From: Lawsonibacter sp.
GTDB taxonomy: Bacteria > Bacillota > Clostridia > Oscillospirales > Oscillospiraceae
NCBI GenBank assembly: GCA_022798855.1
Contig: JAAWNI010000011.1
Span: 1-22,701 of the forward strand
Length of the DNA: 22,701 bases
Direction of reading: 5' to 3'
The translations under genes were made by a program, and so were the position numbers. Below are positions 12,742 to 20,190 of the stretch, in pieces. The notes under the pieces were generated by a model. The model saw only the letters and a program-made list of their open reading frames with translations, was not told where the DNA came from and ran no database searches. Each line of letters begins with the position of its first letter. Position 1 is the stretch's first letter.

Positions 12742-13980
12742 TTACTGGGACAGTTCAAAAACTCTGACCTCCGGAATACAGACGATAAACTTGCAGCCCC
12801 ACTCGGCCGCGTATGCCGCTGAGCGGACAATTTCATCCGTCAGATTCCAGGGCAGGATGAGCAGGTAATCCGGCCGGCGCTCCCGCAGGACCTCCGGCCC
12901 CACGATAGGGATGAGGCTGCCCGGGAGGTAGAAGCCCTGTTTGTGGGGGTTGGAGTCCACCACAAAGTCGATGACATCATGTTTGATCCCGCAGTAGTTG
13001 AGGAAGGTATTCCCCTTAGCGGCCGCGCCGTAGGCGGCGATACGCGCCCCCTGCTGTTTCAGCTCGGTAAAGAGCCGGAGCGCGTCCAGCTTGATTTTCC
13101 GCATTTGAAGTGTAAAGTCCCCATAGGTGCGGATGTTTGTCAGACCAAACCGCTCCTCCCGCTCCAGCAGCGCGGCGGCGGAGGGGCCTGCCTGGACATG
13201 CGCCTGGTGTCCGGCGTAGACGCGCAGGGAGCCGCCATGTGTCTCCAGCTCCTCCACGTCGTAAATTTCCAGCCCGTGGGCCTGGAATATCCTCCGCACA
13301 GTGGTCAGTGACAGATAATGGAAGTGCTCGTGGTAGATGGTGTCGAACTGGCTGTGTTCAATCAGCCGCAGCAGGTGGGGGAACTCCATGGTGATGGTGC
13401 CCTCGGGGCTGAGGACCAGGGCCAGCCCCTCCACAAAACTGTTGATATCCGGCACATGGGCCAGCACATTATTGCCGATCACCAAGTCGTAACGGCCGTC
13501 CGCGGCGGCGATATCCCGGGCGGTATCGGTCCCGAAAAAGCAGCACTGGACCTCGATCCCCTTGGCCCGCGCCGCCTTGGCCACGTTCTCCGCCGGCTCG
13601 ATCCCCTTTACCGGGATGCCGTAGGGCTGAAAATATTGCAGCAGATAGCCGTCGTTGCAGGCGATCTCCAGCACGCGGCTCCCGCCGTCCAGCCCCAGGC
13701 GGGGGACGATCATATCCACGTAGGCCTTACAGTGCTGGAGCCAGCTCTGGGAATAGGAGCTGAAATACTGATACTCCCCAAAAATCTGCTCCGGGCGCTG
13801 GTAGAGGGCGGCCTGCACCAGAAAGCAGCCCCCGCACACCTGGACCTTCAGCGGGTAGTAGGTCTGCCCCTGGTCCAGGGCTTCCGCCGACAGGTATTCG
13901 TTGGACAGCGGAGAGAAGCCCAGGTCAGCGAAGGTGTGCTCCAGCTTCTGCCCGCAGAACCGGCAATGTTGATTATCCAA
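12742..13980 (-). CDS. SAM-dependent sugar C-methyltransferase, TylCIII-like (412 aa)
   Basis: This has the three-part layout of NDP-hexose C-methyltransferases. A zinc finger comes first, Cys6/Cys9 (HCRFCG) with Cys49/Cys52 (VCGGC). A class I SAM domain follows, with VLEIACNDGYLLQYF (103-117), an acidic EPAEN near 128 and NNVLAHVPDINSF. The C-terminal domain has IAAYGAAAKGNTFLNY. The sequence EHFHYLS matches the family catalytic His/Glu region. Relatives methylate C-3 of a 4-keto-6-deoxy sugar nucleotide to make branched sugars. The start is TTG at 13980, supported by AGGAGGAG 8 bases upstream. It is the last gene of the sugar operon, 22 bases after the reductase stop. Confidence 0.9.
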   Translation of the reverse strand: MDNQHCRFCGQKLEHTFADLGFSPLSNEYLSAEALDQGQTYYPLKVQVCGGCFLVQAALYQRPEQIFGEYQYFSSYSQSWLQHCKAYVDMIVPRLGLDGGSRVLEIACNDGYLLQYFQPYGIPVKGIEPAENVAKAARAKGIEVQCCFFGTDTARDIAAADGRYDLVIGNNVLAHVPDINSFVEGLALVLSPEGTITMEFPHLLRLIEHSQFDTIYHEHFHYLSLTTVRRIFQAHGLEIYDVEELETHGGSLRVYAGHQAHVQAGPSAAALLEREERFGLTNIRTYGDFTLQMRKIKLDALRLFTELKQQGARIAAYGAAAKGNTFLNYCGIKHDVIDFVVDSNPHKQGFYLPGSLIPIVGPEVLRERRPDYLLILPWNLTDEIVRSAAYAAEWGCKFIVCIPEVRVFELSQ

Positions 13981-14002
13981 ATTGATCTCCTCCTATTCCA
14001 AA

Positions 14003-14896
14003 TCACGGCGTACCGGCCCAAAAGCGCCGCAGGCCCTCCTCCAGCGGGACGCGGGGGCTCCACCCGGGGGGCGGGGGGAACAGGCGCTGAGGGCGCTCCA
14101 GCACGCGGTCCGGGTCGGGGCGTCCGCCCCAGTTGGCCTGGAAGTCCAGGCCGTTTACTTGCAGCATCAGCTCCGCCGTCTCCCGCAGGGAGCGGGGCGC
14201 CGCCCCTGAGAGCTGGAAAAACGAGTGGGCCTGGCCGGGGCGGTCCAGCGCGGCGGCGGCCAGGATGAAGCCCCGGACCACGTCGTCGATGTACACGGCG
14301 TCATAGACCTGCCGCCCGGAGGTCAGGTCCAGCGGGGCCCCGGTGAGTGCGGACCGCCGGATCAGGTTCAGGACCTTCGGCCGCTGGTCCCCCGGCCCGT
14401 AGGTGTCGGACAGGGCCAGCGCCGCCGCCCGCAGCTTCCCCTCCCCGGTGTAATAAGCCGCCAGGTCGGAGAAGCCCTGTTTCGCCGCCGCGTAGAGGGT
14501 GAGGGGCCGGTAGTCCGGACCCGGGAAGTGGGTGGTAGCCGTGGTGGCGTAGACCAGGCGGCGGCACCCGGCCATGGACATGGCCTCCAGCAGATAGGCC
14601 CCCAGAAGCAGATTGCTTTCCACCAATTTCGTGATGGACCCCATGTCGTGGGCGGCGGTGTAGTGGGCGGCCAGATGGTAGACCGCCTCCGGACGGCTTT
14701 CCGCCAGCGCGGCGGCCACGCTCTCCCCGCCGCCGTCATAAGGCAGAAGGGTCAGCCTGTCCCGCAGCTCCGGGGTGAGATATGCCTCGTTCAAAGGCTG
14801 GCGGACCAGGGCGTAGACTGCGCAGTCCTGGGTGAGCGCGCCGGCCAGCCTGGAGCCGATATAGCCGGTGGCTCCGGTGATCAGAACTCGTTTCAT
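14003..14896 (-). CDS. NAD(P)-dependent sugar epimerase/reductase, extended SDR (297 aa)
   Basis: MKRVLITGATGYIGSR is the Rossmann nucleotide-binding start (GATGYIG, 8-14). The catalytic pair is Tyr135 and Lys139 in YAAAK, with TTATTHF upstream for the serine/threonine site. YHLAAHYTAAHD and IDDVVRGF also match extended short-chain dehydrogenases that act on NDP-sugars. Given its neighbours it probably reduces a 4-keto group of a CDP-6-deoxyhexose, or epimerises it; which one is not readable. A longer in-frame extension overlaps rfbC and is not needed. The start ATG overlaps the stop of the rfbC-like gene by 4 bases. Cytoplasmic. Confidence 0.9.
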   Translation of the reverse strand: MKRVLITGATGYIGSRLAGALTQDCAVYALVRQPLNEAYLTPELRDRLTLLPYDGGGESVAAALAESRPEAVYHLAAHYTAAHDMGSITKLVESNLLLGAYLLEAMSMAGCRRLVYATTATTHFPGPDYRPLTLYAAAKQGFSDLAAYYTGEGKLRAAALALSDTYGPGDQRPKVLNLIRRSALTGAPLDLTSGRQVYDAVYIDDVVRGFILAAAALDRPGQAHSFFQLSGAAPRSLRETAELMLQVNGLDFQANWGGRPDPDRVLERPQRLFPPPPGWSPRVPLEEGLRRFWAGTP

Positions 14897-15450
14897 GGCG
14901 GCTCCAGCCCCCTTCGGAAGGCCGCGAAGCTCTGGAAGCCCTGGTCCCTCTGGGACAGGATGGGCGCTCCGCTCAGCGGCCAGTGGATGGCAAGGCCGGG
15001 GTCGTTCCAGAGGATTCCGCTCTCGCTGTCCGGGTCGTAGCGGTCCCCGCACAGATAGTGGAGTACGGCTTCCTGGCTGAGCACCAGAAACCCATGGGCG
15101 AAGTCCTTGGGGAGGTAGAGCATCCGCCGGTTTTCCCCGGACAGCCGGAAGCCCTGCCATCTGCCGAAGGTGGGGGAGTCCGGGCGCAGGTCCACCGCCA
15201 CGTCAAAGACCTCCCCGGAGAGCACCCGGACCAGCTTATCCTGGCTGTGGCTGCGCTGGAAGTGCAGGCCCCGGAGGGTATTGCGGCAGGACTTGGACTC
15301 CAGCTCCTCCGCCAGGGTGAAGGAAATCCCCTGGCTGGCGAACAGGCCGGACTCAAAGGTTTTGGCCAGATAGCCCCGGCTGTCCGGGAGGAAGAGGGGG
15401 GTGATGAGGGTCAATTGTTCTATGGAAGTAGGCTGAAAGAAGAAGGGCAC
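14893..15450 (-). CDS. rfbC: RfbC-like NDP-4-keto-6-deoxyhexose 3,5-epimerase (185 aa)
   Basis: The cupin fold of RmlC/RfbC is clear: DSRGYLAKTFES (23-34), RGLHFQ with His63, GEVFDVAVDLR (79-89), YLPKDFAHGFLVLS (112-125) and HYLCGDRYDP with Tyr132. His63, Tyr132 and Asp169 match the catalytic positions of rhamnose 3,5-epimerase. In rhamnose synthesis RfbC acts on dTDP-4-keto-6-deoxyglucose; here, beside RfbF and RfbG, the substrate is more likely the CDP-linked form. The start is GTG at 15450, set by AAGGAGG 8-9 bases upstream and by homologous length, rather than the ATG 57 bases further upstream. It lies 13 bases past the acyltransferase stop. Confidence 0.9.
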   Translation of the reverse strand: MPFFFQPTSIEQLTLITPLFLPDSRGYLAKTFESGLFASQGISFTLAEELESKSCRNTLRGLHFQRSHSQDKLVRVLSGEVFDVAVDLRPDSPTFGRWQGFRLSGENRRMLYLPKDFAHGFLVLSQEAVLHYLCGDRYDPDSESGILWNDPGLAIHWPLSGAPILSQRDQGFQSFAAFRRGLEPP

Positions 15451-15463
15451 AGTAGTTTCCTCC

Positions 15464-16495
15464 TTATGGCTCCAGGGCTTGCGGGAAGATGGGTTCGTCG
15501 GTCCCATACAGTATTTTTACACCATACTGATCCGCCAGGCATGTCCGCCAGACCGTTTTTTGGCCGCGCGTCGTGACGTAATAATCCGCGAGCTGAAAGA
15601 GCATATGCTCATCTACATCGTCGCCCGTCTGCAATGTCACGTAGCAGTCTCGGTGGGAATATTCCCGCAAAATTTCTTCGATTGCCTGTACATTCTTTTT
15701 GCTGGAGTGCTCCTTCGGCAGATAAATCAGCAGTTCGCTATCCGGGCGGTCTTTCTCGAAATACTGCCGCAGCACTTTGGGATAGAGGGGGAAGGATTCT
15801 TCGGCGTCCGCCACAAGCAGCACAATGGCCCGCTCCTTCTCTGTGTGCGGAGGGGGGGCGGAACTGCTGTTTATGTCCGCACAGGAAAGACACTTGGAGA
15901 TGAACTCCCGCACCGGCAAGTTAAAATCCTCCCTCCGGGCCTGCTGAACCTCTGGCGGCCAGTCCCACCAGGCGATTTTTTGCAGGTCGGAAATTGCCCC
16001 CTCGTCAAACCGGTACCGGATGACCCGGGCGGGATTTCCGCCGGCAATCGCGTATGGCGGCACATCCTTTGTAACGACGGCGCCCGCCGCGACCACACAG
16101 CCGTTGTGGAGGGTCACGCCCGACATGATTGTGGCGCCGTGGCCGACCCAGACGTCATTTTGCAGTATGATGGAGCCCTTGCGCCTTGAGCGCCAAGGCC
16201 GGTTTACCGTTTTGAGGCAGGACAGTTCGCCTTGGGCGACAGATTGATAATCATGGTTGATATCAATAATAAAGGTGATTTCTTCCGCCAGGGAGCATCC
16301 TTTTCCTATTGCGACGTGGTGCCGTCCGGCTGCGGGGGCGAAATCAATGCCGCTTCGAATTTTGAGCCCTACAATGTAGCTGTCCGCGTCAATACTCAGC
16401 ATCGGGAATTGCTTAAACCCGCTGTCAGGCAGATCAGTTACCATTACGGTGTATTTTGGAATCTGGTGTGGTTTCACCTCAACTGTTGCTAGCAT
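15464..16495 (-). CDS. Hexapeptide acyltransferase with extra C-terminal domain (343 aa)
   Basis: The first 200 residues form a left-handed beta-helix acetyltransferase of the CatB/xenobiotic type: VAIGKGCSLAEEITFIID, catalytic-like His81 in NHDY, IILQNDVWVGHGATIMSGVTL, CVVAAGAVVTKDVPPYAIAGG and NPARVIRYRF. Such enzymes acetylate sugars or amino sugars. Residues about 210-343 are a separate alpha/beta domain (ERAIVLLVADAEESFPLY, FEKDRPDSELLIYLP, QLADYYVTTRGQKTVWRTCLADQYGVKILYGTD) that I do not recognise. It resembles a small sugar-pathway accessory domain. The start ATG at 16495 follows AGGGAGA; a TTG at 16501 is too close to it. Base composition is visibly less GC-rich than its neighbours, suggesting a different origin. 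Confidence 0.82.
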   Translation of the reverse strand: MLATVEVKPHQIPKYTVMVTDLPDSGFKQFPMLSIDADSYIVGLKIRSGIDFAPAAGRHHVAIGKGCSLAEEITFIIDINHDYQSVAQGELSCLKTVNRPWRSRRKGSIILQNDVWVGHGATIMSGVTLHNGCVVAAGAVVTKDVPPYAIAGGNPARVIRYRFDEGAISDLQKIAWWDWPPEVQQARREDFNLPVREFISKCLSCADINSSSAPPPHTEKERAIVLLVADAEESFPLYPKVLRQYFEKDRPDSELLIYLPKEHSSKKNVQAIEEILREYSHRDCYVTLQTGDDVDEHMLFQLADYYVTTRGQKTVWRTCLADQYGVKILYGTDEPIFPQALEP

Positions 16496-16518
16496 CTTCA
16501 AATCTCCCTGTTTTGCTT

Positions 16519-16542
16519 AGGTGCGTATTATTTTACGCACCT
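16519..16542. repeat. Hairpin spanning the glycosyltransferase stop codon
   Basis: AGGTGCGTA (16519-16527) and TACGCACCT (16534-16542) are perfect inverted 9-mers around a 6-base loop. The stem includes the 3' end of the glycosyltransferase gene. It has no T-run, so it may tune expression between the two genes or protect processed mRNA rather than terminate. Confidence 0.45.
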
Positions 16543-18354
16543 CACATAGTACTTCTCAACCTCCAGCCGCTTTTTCTGGCCGCTCTTGAGGAATTCCTTT
16601 CCGTAGTGGCGGACCACAAACTCATCCAGTCCCTGAATGGGCTGGATGGCTCCGGAGAAATCCACGCTGGCAAAGAGTTTCGCCGCTTCCTCCTTCACCT
16701 GCTCCGGGCGCAGAAGGCGGGCGGGGGAGTCCGGGATGGAAAATTGCAGCATCTGGCTCAGGCGGACGGCGAAATAGGGGTTGGCGAAGAAGAACACCAG
16801 CTGGCCGCCGGGGGCCATCCGCCGTGCGATGGCTTCCAGCAAGCCATAGGGGTCGGGGCAGCCCTCCAGGCCCCGGCCCAAAAAAACGGCGTCAAACTGG
16901 ACGTTTGGGAAGCTGTCCCCCAGGGCGGACAGCAGCCCGGCCGGCGGAACACAGACCGCCCCCTCGGACTGGGGCTCCAGGTCGGGCAGATAGCACGCCT
17001 GGGTTGTGGCGTGGTAGACGCTGCCCTCCCGCCCCATGCGCCGGAACCAGTTGCGAATCTGCATGGCGGTGTCGCCGAACCCGCAGTCGATGCCCAGGAT
17101 ATTGGCCCGGCCCGTCTGGGCGGAGGTAAACTGATACTGCTGGACCCCCTGGAAATCGTAGCAGAAGCCATCCCCCCAGGGGTCCACCCCGTGCTTCTGC
17201 AAAAACAGCCTGCGGCCCTGGCCCAGGGTGTCCTCCTTCCCCTGGACGGCCTTGACGGTGGCGGAGCCACGGTGGTAGCACATCACATCCTCGCACAGGA
17301 CTTGCCGGTATCCGCGGCGGCGGGCCCGCAGGCTGAAATCGTCATCCATAAAGTCGAAGGTGTAAAACAGCGGGTCCCAGAACCCGATTTCGTTGAGGGC
17401 CTGGAGCCGGAACAGGCCAATGGCCGGGAGCACCCGGGCCCGGTCGCTCCACAGCCGGGGGTTGGAGCGGTTGTGCTTCTCTGCCAGCTTGACCAGGGCA
17501 CCGCAGTCCGAGACGGGGACGTTGACCTGCTGGTAATTGCTCATATTGCAGGTGGCCGGGACCACCGCCGCGATGTTGGCGTCGGAGTCCGCGCAGCGCA
17601 GCATGATGTCCAGCCAGTCCTTTGTGGCCACCGTGTCGTTGGCCACGTGGACATAGTACTCGCTGTCGCAAATCTGGGGTAGGACGCAGAACATGGTCCC
17701 CCGCATGTTGGCCTTGTAGTGGATGACCCGGCCCACGCCGAGGCCTTCAAAATACTCCCCCACGCCGTCTGTGGAGCCGTGGTCCACCAGGATCAGCTGG
17801 GCGTTCAGCGCTTCAAAGTCGGTGTGCTCCAAAACGCTCTCCACGCACTGCTTCGTCATCTCCAGGTGGTTATAGGCCACCACCACAACCGTGGCCCGGT
17901 ACTGGGGGGGATTGCCGCCGCTGGTATAATAATTCTGGTAGTTCCGGGCAAATTCCTCCCGGTAATAGCGGTCCATCCGCTCCTTGTCCGGGTAGACCGC
18001 GCCCCAGTAGTAGAACGCCTCCCGCAGCTGCCGCAGATAGGGGAACAGCTGAAATTCCATATGGAAGGCCGCCCGCTCTGAGTCGCCGGAGCGGATGGCG
18101 GAGCCAATCCGCTCCAGGGCGTCCGCCGTGTTTTCCAGCATCTCGGTGGTGTAGGCGTGCTCCAGCTGGGGCAGAAGGGGCTCCTGGGCCTTCCGCACCG
18201 CTCCGGTGACGGCGGACAGGTCCTCCAGAAGCCGCCCGGCTTCCTCCCGGCCGCCCCCGGTGTGCCGCTCCAGCAGCTCCAGGCTGGCGCCGCAGGCGGT
18301 ATCCAGCAGGGCCAGGATTTGCTCCAGCAGCTCCCCGTGATTTTCATTGACCAT
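16528..18354 (-). CDS. GT2 glycosyltransferase with C-terminal methyltransferase-like domain (608 aa)
   Basis: Three parts are visible. Residues 1-145 are helical and unrecognised. About 152-395 is a GT-A, family 2 glycosyltransferase: ATVVVVAYNHLEMTKQCVES, LILVDHGSTDG (187-197), YYVHVANDTVATKDWLD (239-240 ND in the DxD place) and FDFMDDDFSLRARRRGY (336-350), with the acceptor-side DDD. From about 420 a Rossmann methyltransferase-like domain follows, ILGIDCGFGDTA (419-430), then DAVFLGRGLEGCPDPYGLLEAIARRMAPGGQLVFFFANP. The start at 18354 has GAGGTAACTGG upstream and lies 10 bases past the rfbG stop. It probably transfers a sugar, perhaps the CDP-sugar made by the operon, and may methylate it. 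The acceptor is unknown. Confidence 0.85.
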   Translation of the reverse strand: MVNENHGELLEQILALLDTACGASLELLERHTGGGREEAGRLLEDLSAVTGAVRKAQEPLLPQLEHAYTTEMLENTADALERIGSAIRSGDSERAAFHMEFQLFPYLRQLREAFYYWGAVYPDKERMDRYYREEFARNYQNYYTSGGNPPQYRATVVVVAYNHLEMTKQCVESVLEHTDFEALNAQLILVDHGSTDGVGEYFEGLGVGRVIHYKANMRGTMFCVLPQICDSEYYVHVANDTVATKDWLDIMLRCADSDANIAAVVPATCNMSNYQQVNVPVSDCGALVKLAEKHNRSNPRLWSDRARVLPAIGLFRLQALNEIGFWDPLFYTFDFMDDDFSLRARRRGYRQVLCEDVMCYHRGSATVKAVQGKEDTLGQGRRLFLQKHGVDPWGDGFCYDFQGVQQYQFTSAQTGRANILGIDCGFGDTAMQIRNWFRRMGREGSVYHATTQACYLPDLEPQSEGAVCVPPAGLLSALGDSFPNVQFDAVFLGRGLEGCPDPYGLLEAIARRMAPGGQLVFFFANPYFAVRLSQMLQFSIPDSPARLLRPEQVKEEAAKLFASVDFSGAIQPIQGLDEFVVRHYGKEFLKSGQKKRLEVEKYYVRCVK

Positions 18355-18364
18355 TCCAGTTACC

Positions 18365-19423
18365 TCATTTTCCTGTCAAATATGCCTGAATCTGCCCCAG
18401 GGTAAAGGCGGACATATCCTGTCCGGACAGCCACGCCTTGGTCCAGCCCACAGTCTCGGCCACGGCCCGGGCTGCGTCCCACTTGGGGCGCCACCCCAGG
18501 ACCGCCCGAATCTTGGAGCAGTCCAGGCGGAGCACCGCGTCCTCATGGGGGCCCTCCTGGCCGGTGTGCTCCCAGCGCAGCCCCTCCCCCCAGGCCTGGC
18601 AGAACAGGCCGGCCAGCTGGCCCGTGGCCAGGCAGCCGTCCACCTCCGGGCCTACGTTGTAGCTGCCGGAGAGGGCGGCGTCCTCATACTGCCGCCGGGC
18701 GATCAGCAGGTAGGCGGACAGGGGCTCCAGGACGTGCTGATAGGGCCGGACGGAGTGGGGGTTGCGCAGGCGGATGGCCTGTTTGGCCTGGGCGGCCCGG
18801 ACGCAGTCTGGGATGATGCGGTCGGCGGCGAAGTCGCCCCCGCCAATGACGTTCCCCGCCCGTGCGGTGCTGACCGCGGCGCCCCTCTGGGCCAGAAAGC
18901 TCTTCTGATAGCTGGCCGTCACCAGCTCCGAGCAGGACTTGGAGTTGGCATAGGGGTCATAGCCGTTGAGCGGGTCCGCCTCCCGATAGCCCCAGGGCCA
19001 GCTGTGGTTTTCATAGACCTTGTCGGTGGTGACGTTCACCACGCTCCGGACGCAGTCCGACCGCCGGACGCACTCCAGCAGGTGCACCGTCCCCATCACG
19101 TTGACGGCGTAGGTGCCCACCGGGTCCCGGTAGCCCTCCCGGACAATGGGCTGGGCGGCCAGATGGAACACGACCTCCGGCTTCGCTTCGTCAAAGGCGC
19201 GCCACAGGGCGTCAAAATCCCGGATGTCCCCCGGGACGGAGCGCATTGTGTCCTTCAGGCCGGCGATCTCAAACAGGCTGGGGCTGGCGGGGGGCAGGGC
19301 GAAGCCCGTGACCTCCGCCCCCGCCATGGCCAGCATTCCGCACAGCCAGCCGCCTTTAAACCCCGTATGCCCTGTGACAAAAACTCTCTTGTTGTTGTAA
19401 AAATCCAGCATCGCGTTTACCAT
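18365..19423 (-). CDS. rfbG: CDP-glucose 4,6-dehydratase (352 aa)
   Basis: The extended SDR core is clear: RVFVTGHTGFKGGWLC (13-28), VVFHLAAQPIVREGYRDP, VNVTTDKVYENHSWPWGY with Thr133/Asp134/Lys135, and Tyr158-x3-Lys162 in YDPYANSKSCSEL. ARAGNVIGGGDFAADRIIPD and HVLEPLSAYL are hallmarks of RfbG. It removes water from CDP-glucose to give CDP-4-keto-6-deoxyglucose, using bound NAD. The start at 19423 overlaps the end of rfbF by 7 bases; an ATG at 19411 gives a start closer to Salmonella RfbG and is equally possible. It is the second biosynthetic step and lies directly after rfbF. Confidence 0.94.
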   Translation of the reverse strand: MVNAMLDFYNNKRVFVTGHTGFKGGWLCGMLAMAGAEVTGFALPPASPSLFEIAGLKDTMRSVPGDIRDFDALWRAFDEAKPEVVFHLAAQPIVREGYRDPVGTYAVNVMGTVHLLECVRRSDCVRSVVNVTTDKVYENHSWPWGYREADPLNGYDPYANSKSCSELVTASYQKSFLAQRGAAVSTARAGNVIGGGDFAADRIIPDCVRAAQAKQAIRLRNPHSVRPYQHVLEPLSAYLLIARRQYEDAALSGSYNVGPEVDGCLATGQLAGLFCQAWGEGLRWEHTGQEGPHEDAVLRLDCSKIRAVLGWRPKWDAARAVAETVGWTKAWLSGQDMSAFTLGQIQAYLTGK

Positions 19424-20190
19424 ACCCGCCAGGGGGCGTCTCCCTTTTCCCAATGTTCCTCCAGCCAGATTTTGTCCCGCTGGGTATCCATGCACTGCCA
19501 AAAGCCCTTGTGCTTGTAGATGCCCAGTTTTCCTTCCAGGGCCAGGCGCTCCAGGGGCTGGCGCTCAAATACGCAGCCCTCCTCATCGGTGAGGTAGCGG
19601 AACACCTCCGGATTCAGCGCCATAAAGCCGCCGTTGATCCAGCCGCCGTCCTCCTTGGCCTTCTCCCGGAAGCCGGTGACCGTCTGGCCCTCGATATCCA
19701 GGACGCCGAACCGTCCGCCGGGCTGGACGCCGGTGAGGGTGGCTGTTTTTCCGGAAGCCCGGTGCTGCTCCAGCAGGGCGTTCAGGTCCACGGTGCCTAC
19801 CCCGTCGCCATAGGTCAGCATGAAGGGCTCGTCCCCGATGTACTTCTGCACCCGCTTGATCCGCCCGCCGGTCTGGGTGTTGAGCCCGGTGTCCACCAGG
19901 GTCACCCGCCAGGGCTCCGCCACATTCTCGTGGACGGTCATGCGGTTTTCGGCGGAGAAGTCAAAGGTCACATCCGAGCGGTAGAGGTAGTAGTCCGCGA
20001 AATACTCCTTGATGATATGGCCCTTGTACCCGCAGCAGATGACAAAATCGTGAAATCCGAAGCTGGAGTAGTACTTCATAATATGCCACAAGATGGGCTG
20101 TTCGCCAATGGTGATCATGGGCTTGGGCTTGAGGTGGCTCTCCTCGCTGATGCGGGTGCCCAGGCCGCCGGCTAAAATCACTACCTTCAT
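19417..20190 (-). CDS. rfbF: Glucose-1-phosphate cytidylyltransferase (257 aa)
   Basis: MKVVILAGGLGTRISEESHL is the nucleotidyltransferase signature (GGLGTR, 8-13), and KPKPMITIGEQPILWHIMKY contains the conserved lysine of the RfbF family. YGDGVGTVD (127-135) holds the metal-binding aspartate. GGRFGVLDIEG, GWINGGFMALNPEVF and GFWQCMDTQRDK complete the family pattern and length (about 257 aa). It makes CDP-glucose from CTP and glucose 1-phosphate, the first committed step of this pathway. The start ATG overlaps the stop of the upstream glycosyltransferase by 4 bases. Together with rfbG it fixes the operon's activated sugar as CDP-linked. Confidence 0.96.
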   Translation of the reverse strand: MKVVILAGGLGTRISEESHLKPKPMITIGEQPILWHIMKYYSSFGFHDFVICCGYKGHIIKEYFADYYLYRSDVTFDFSAENRMTVHENVAEPWRVTLVDTGLNTQTGGRIKRVQKYIGDEPFMLTYGDGVGTVDLNALLEQHRASGKTATLTGVQPGGRFGVLDIEGQTVTGFREKAKEDGGWINGGFMALNPEVFRYLTDEEGCVFERQPLERLALEGKLGIYKHKGFWQCMDTQRDKIWLEEHWEKGDAPWRVW

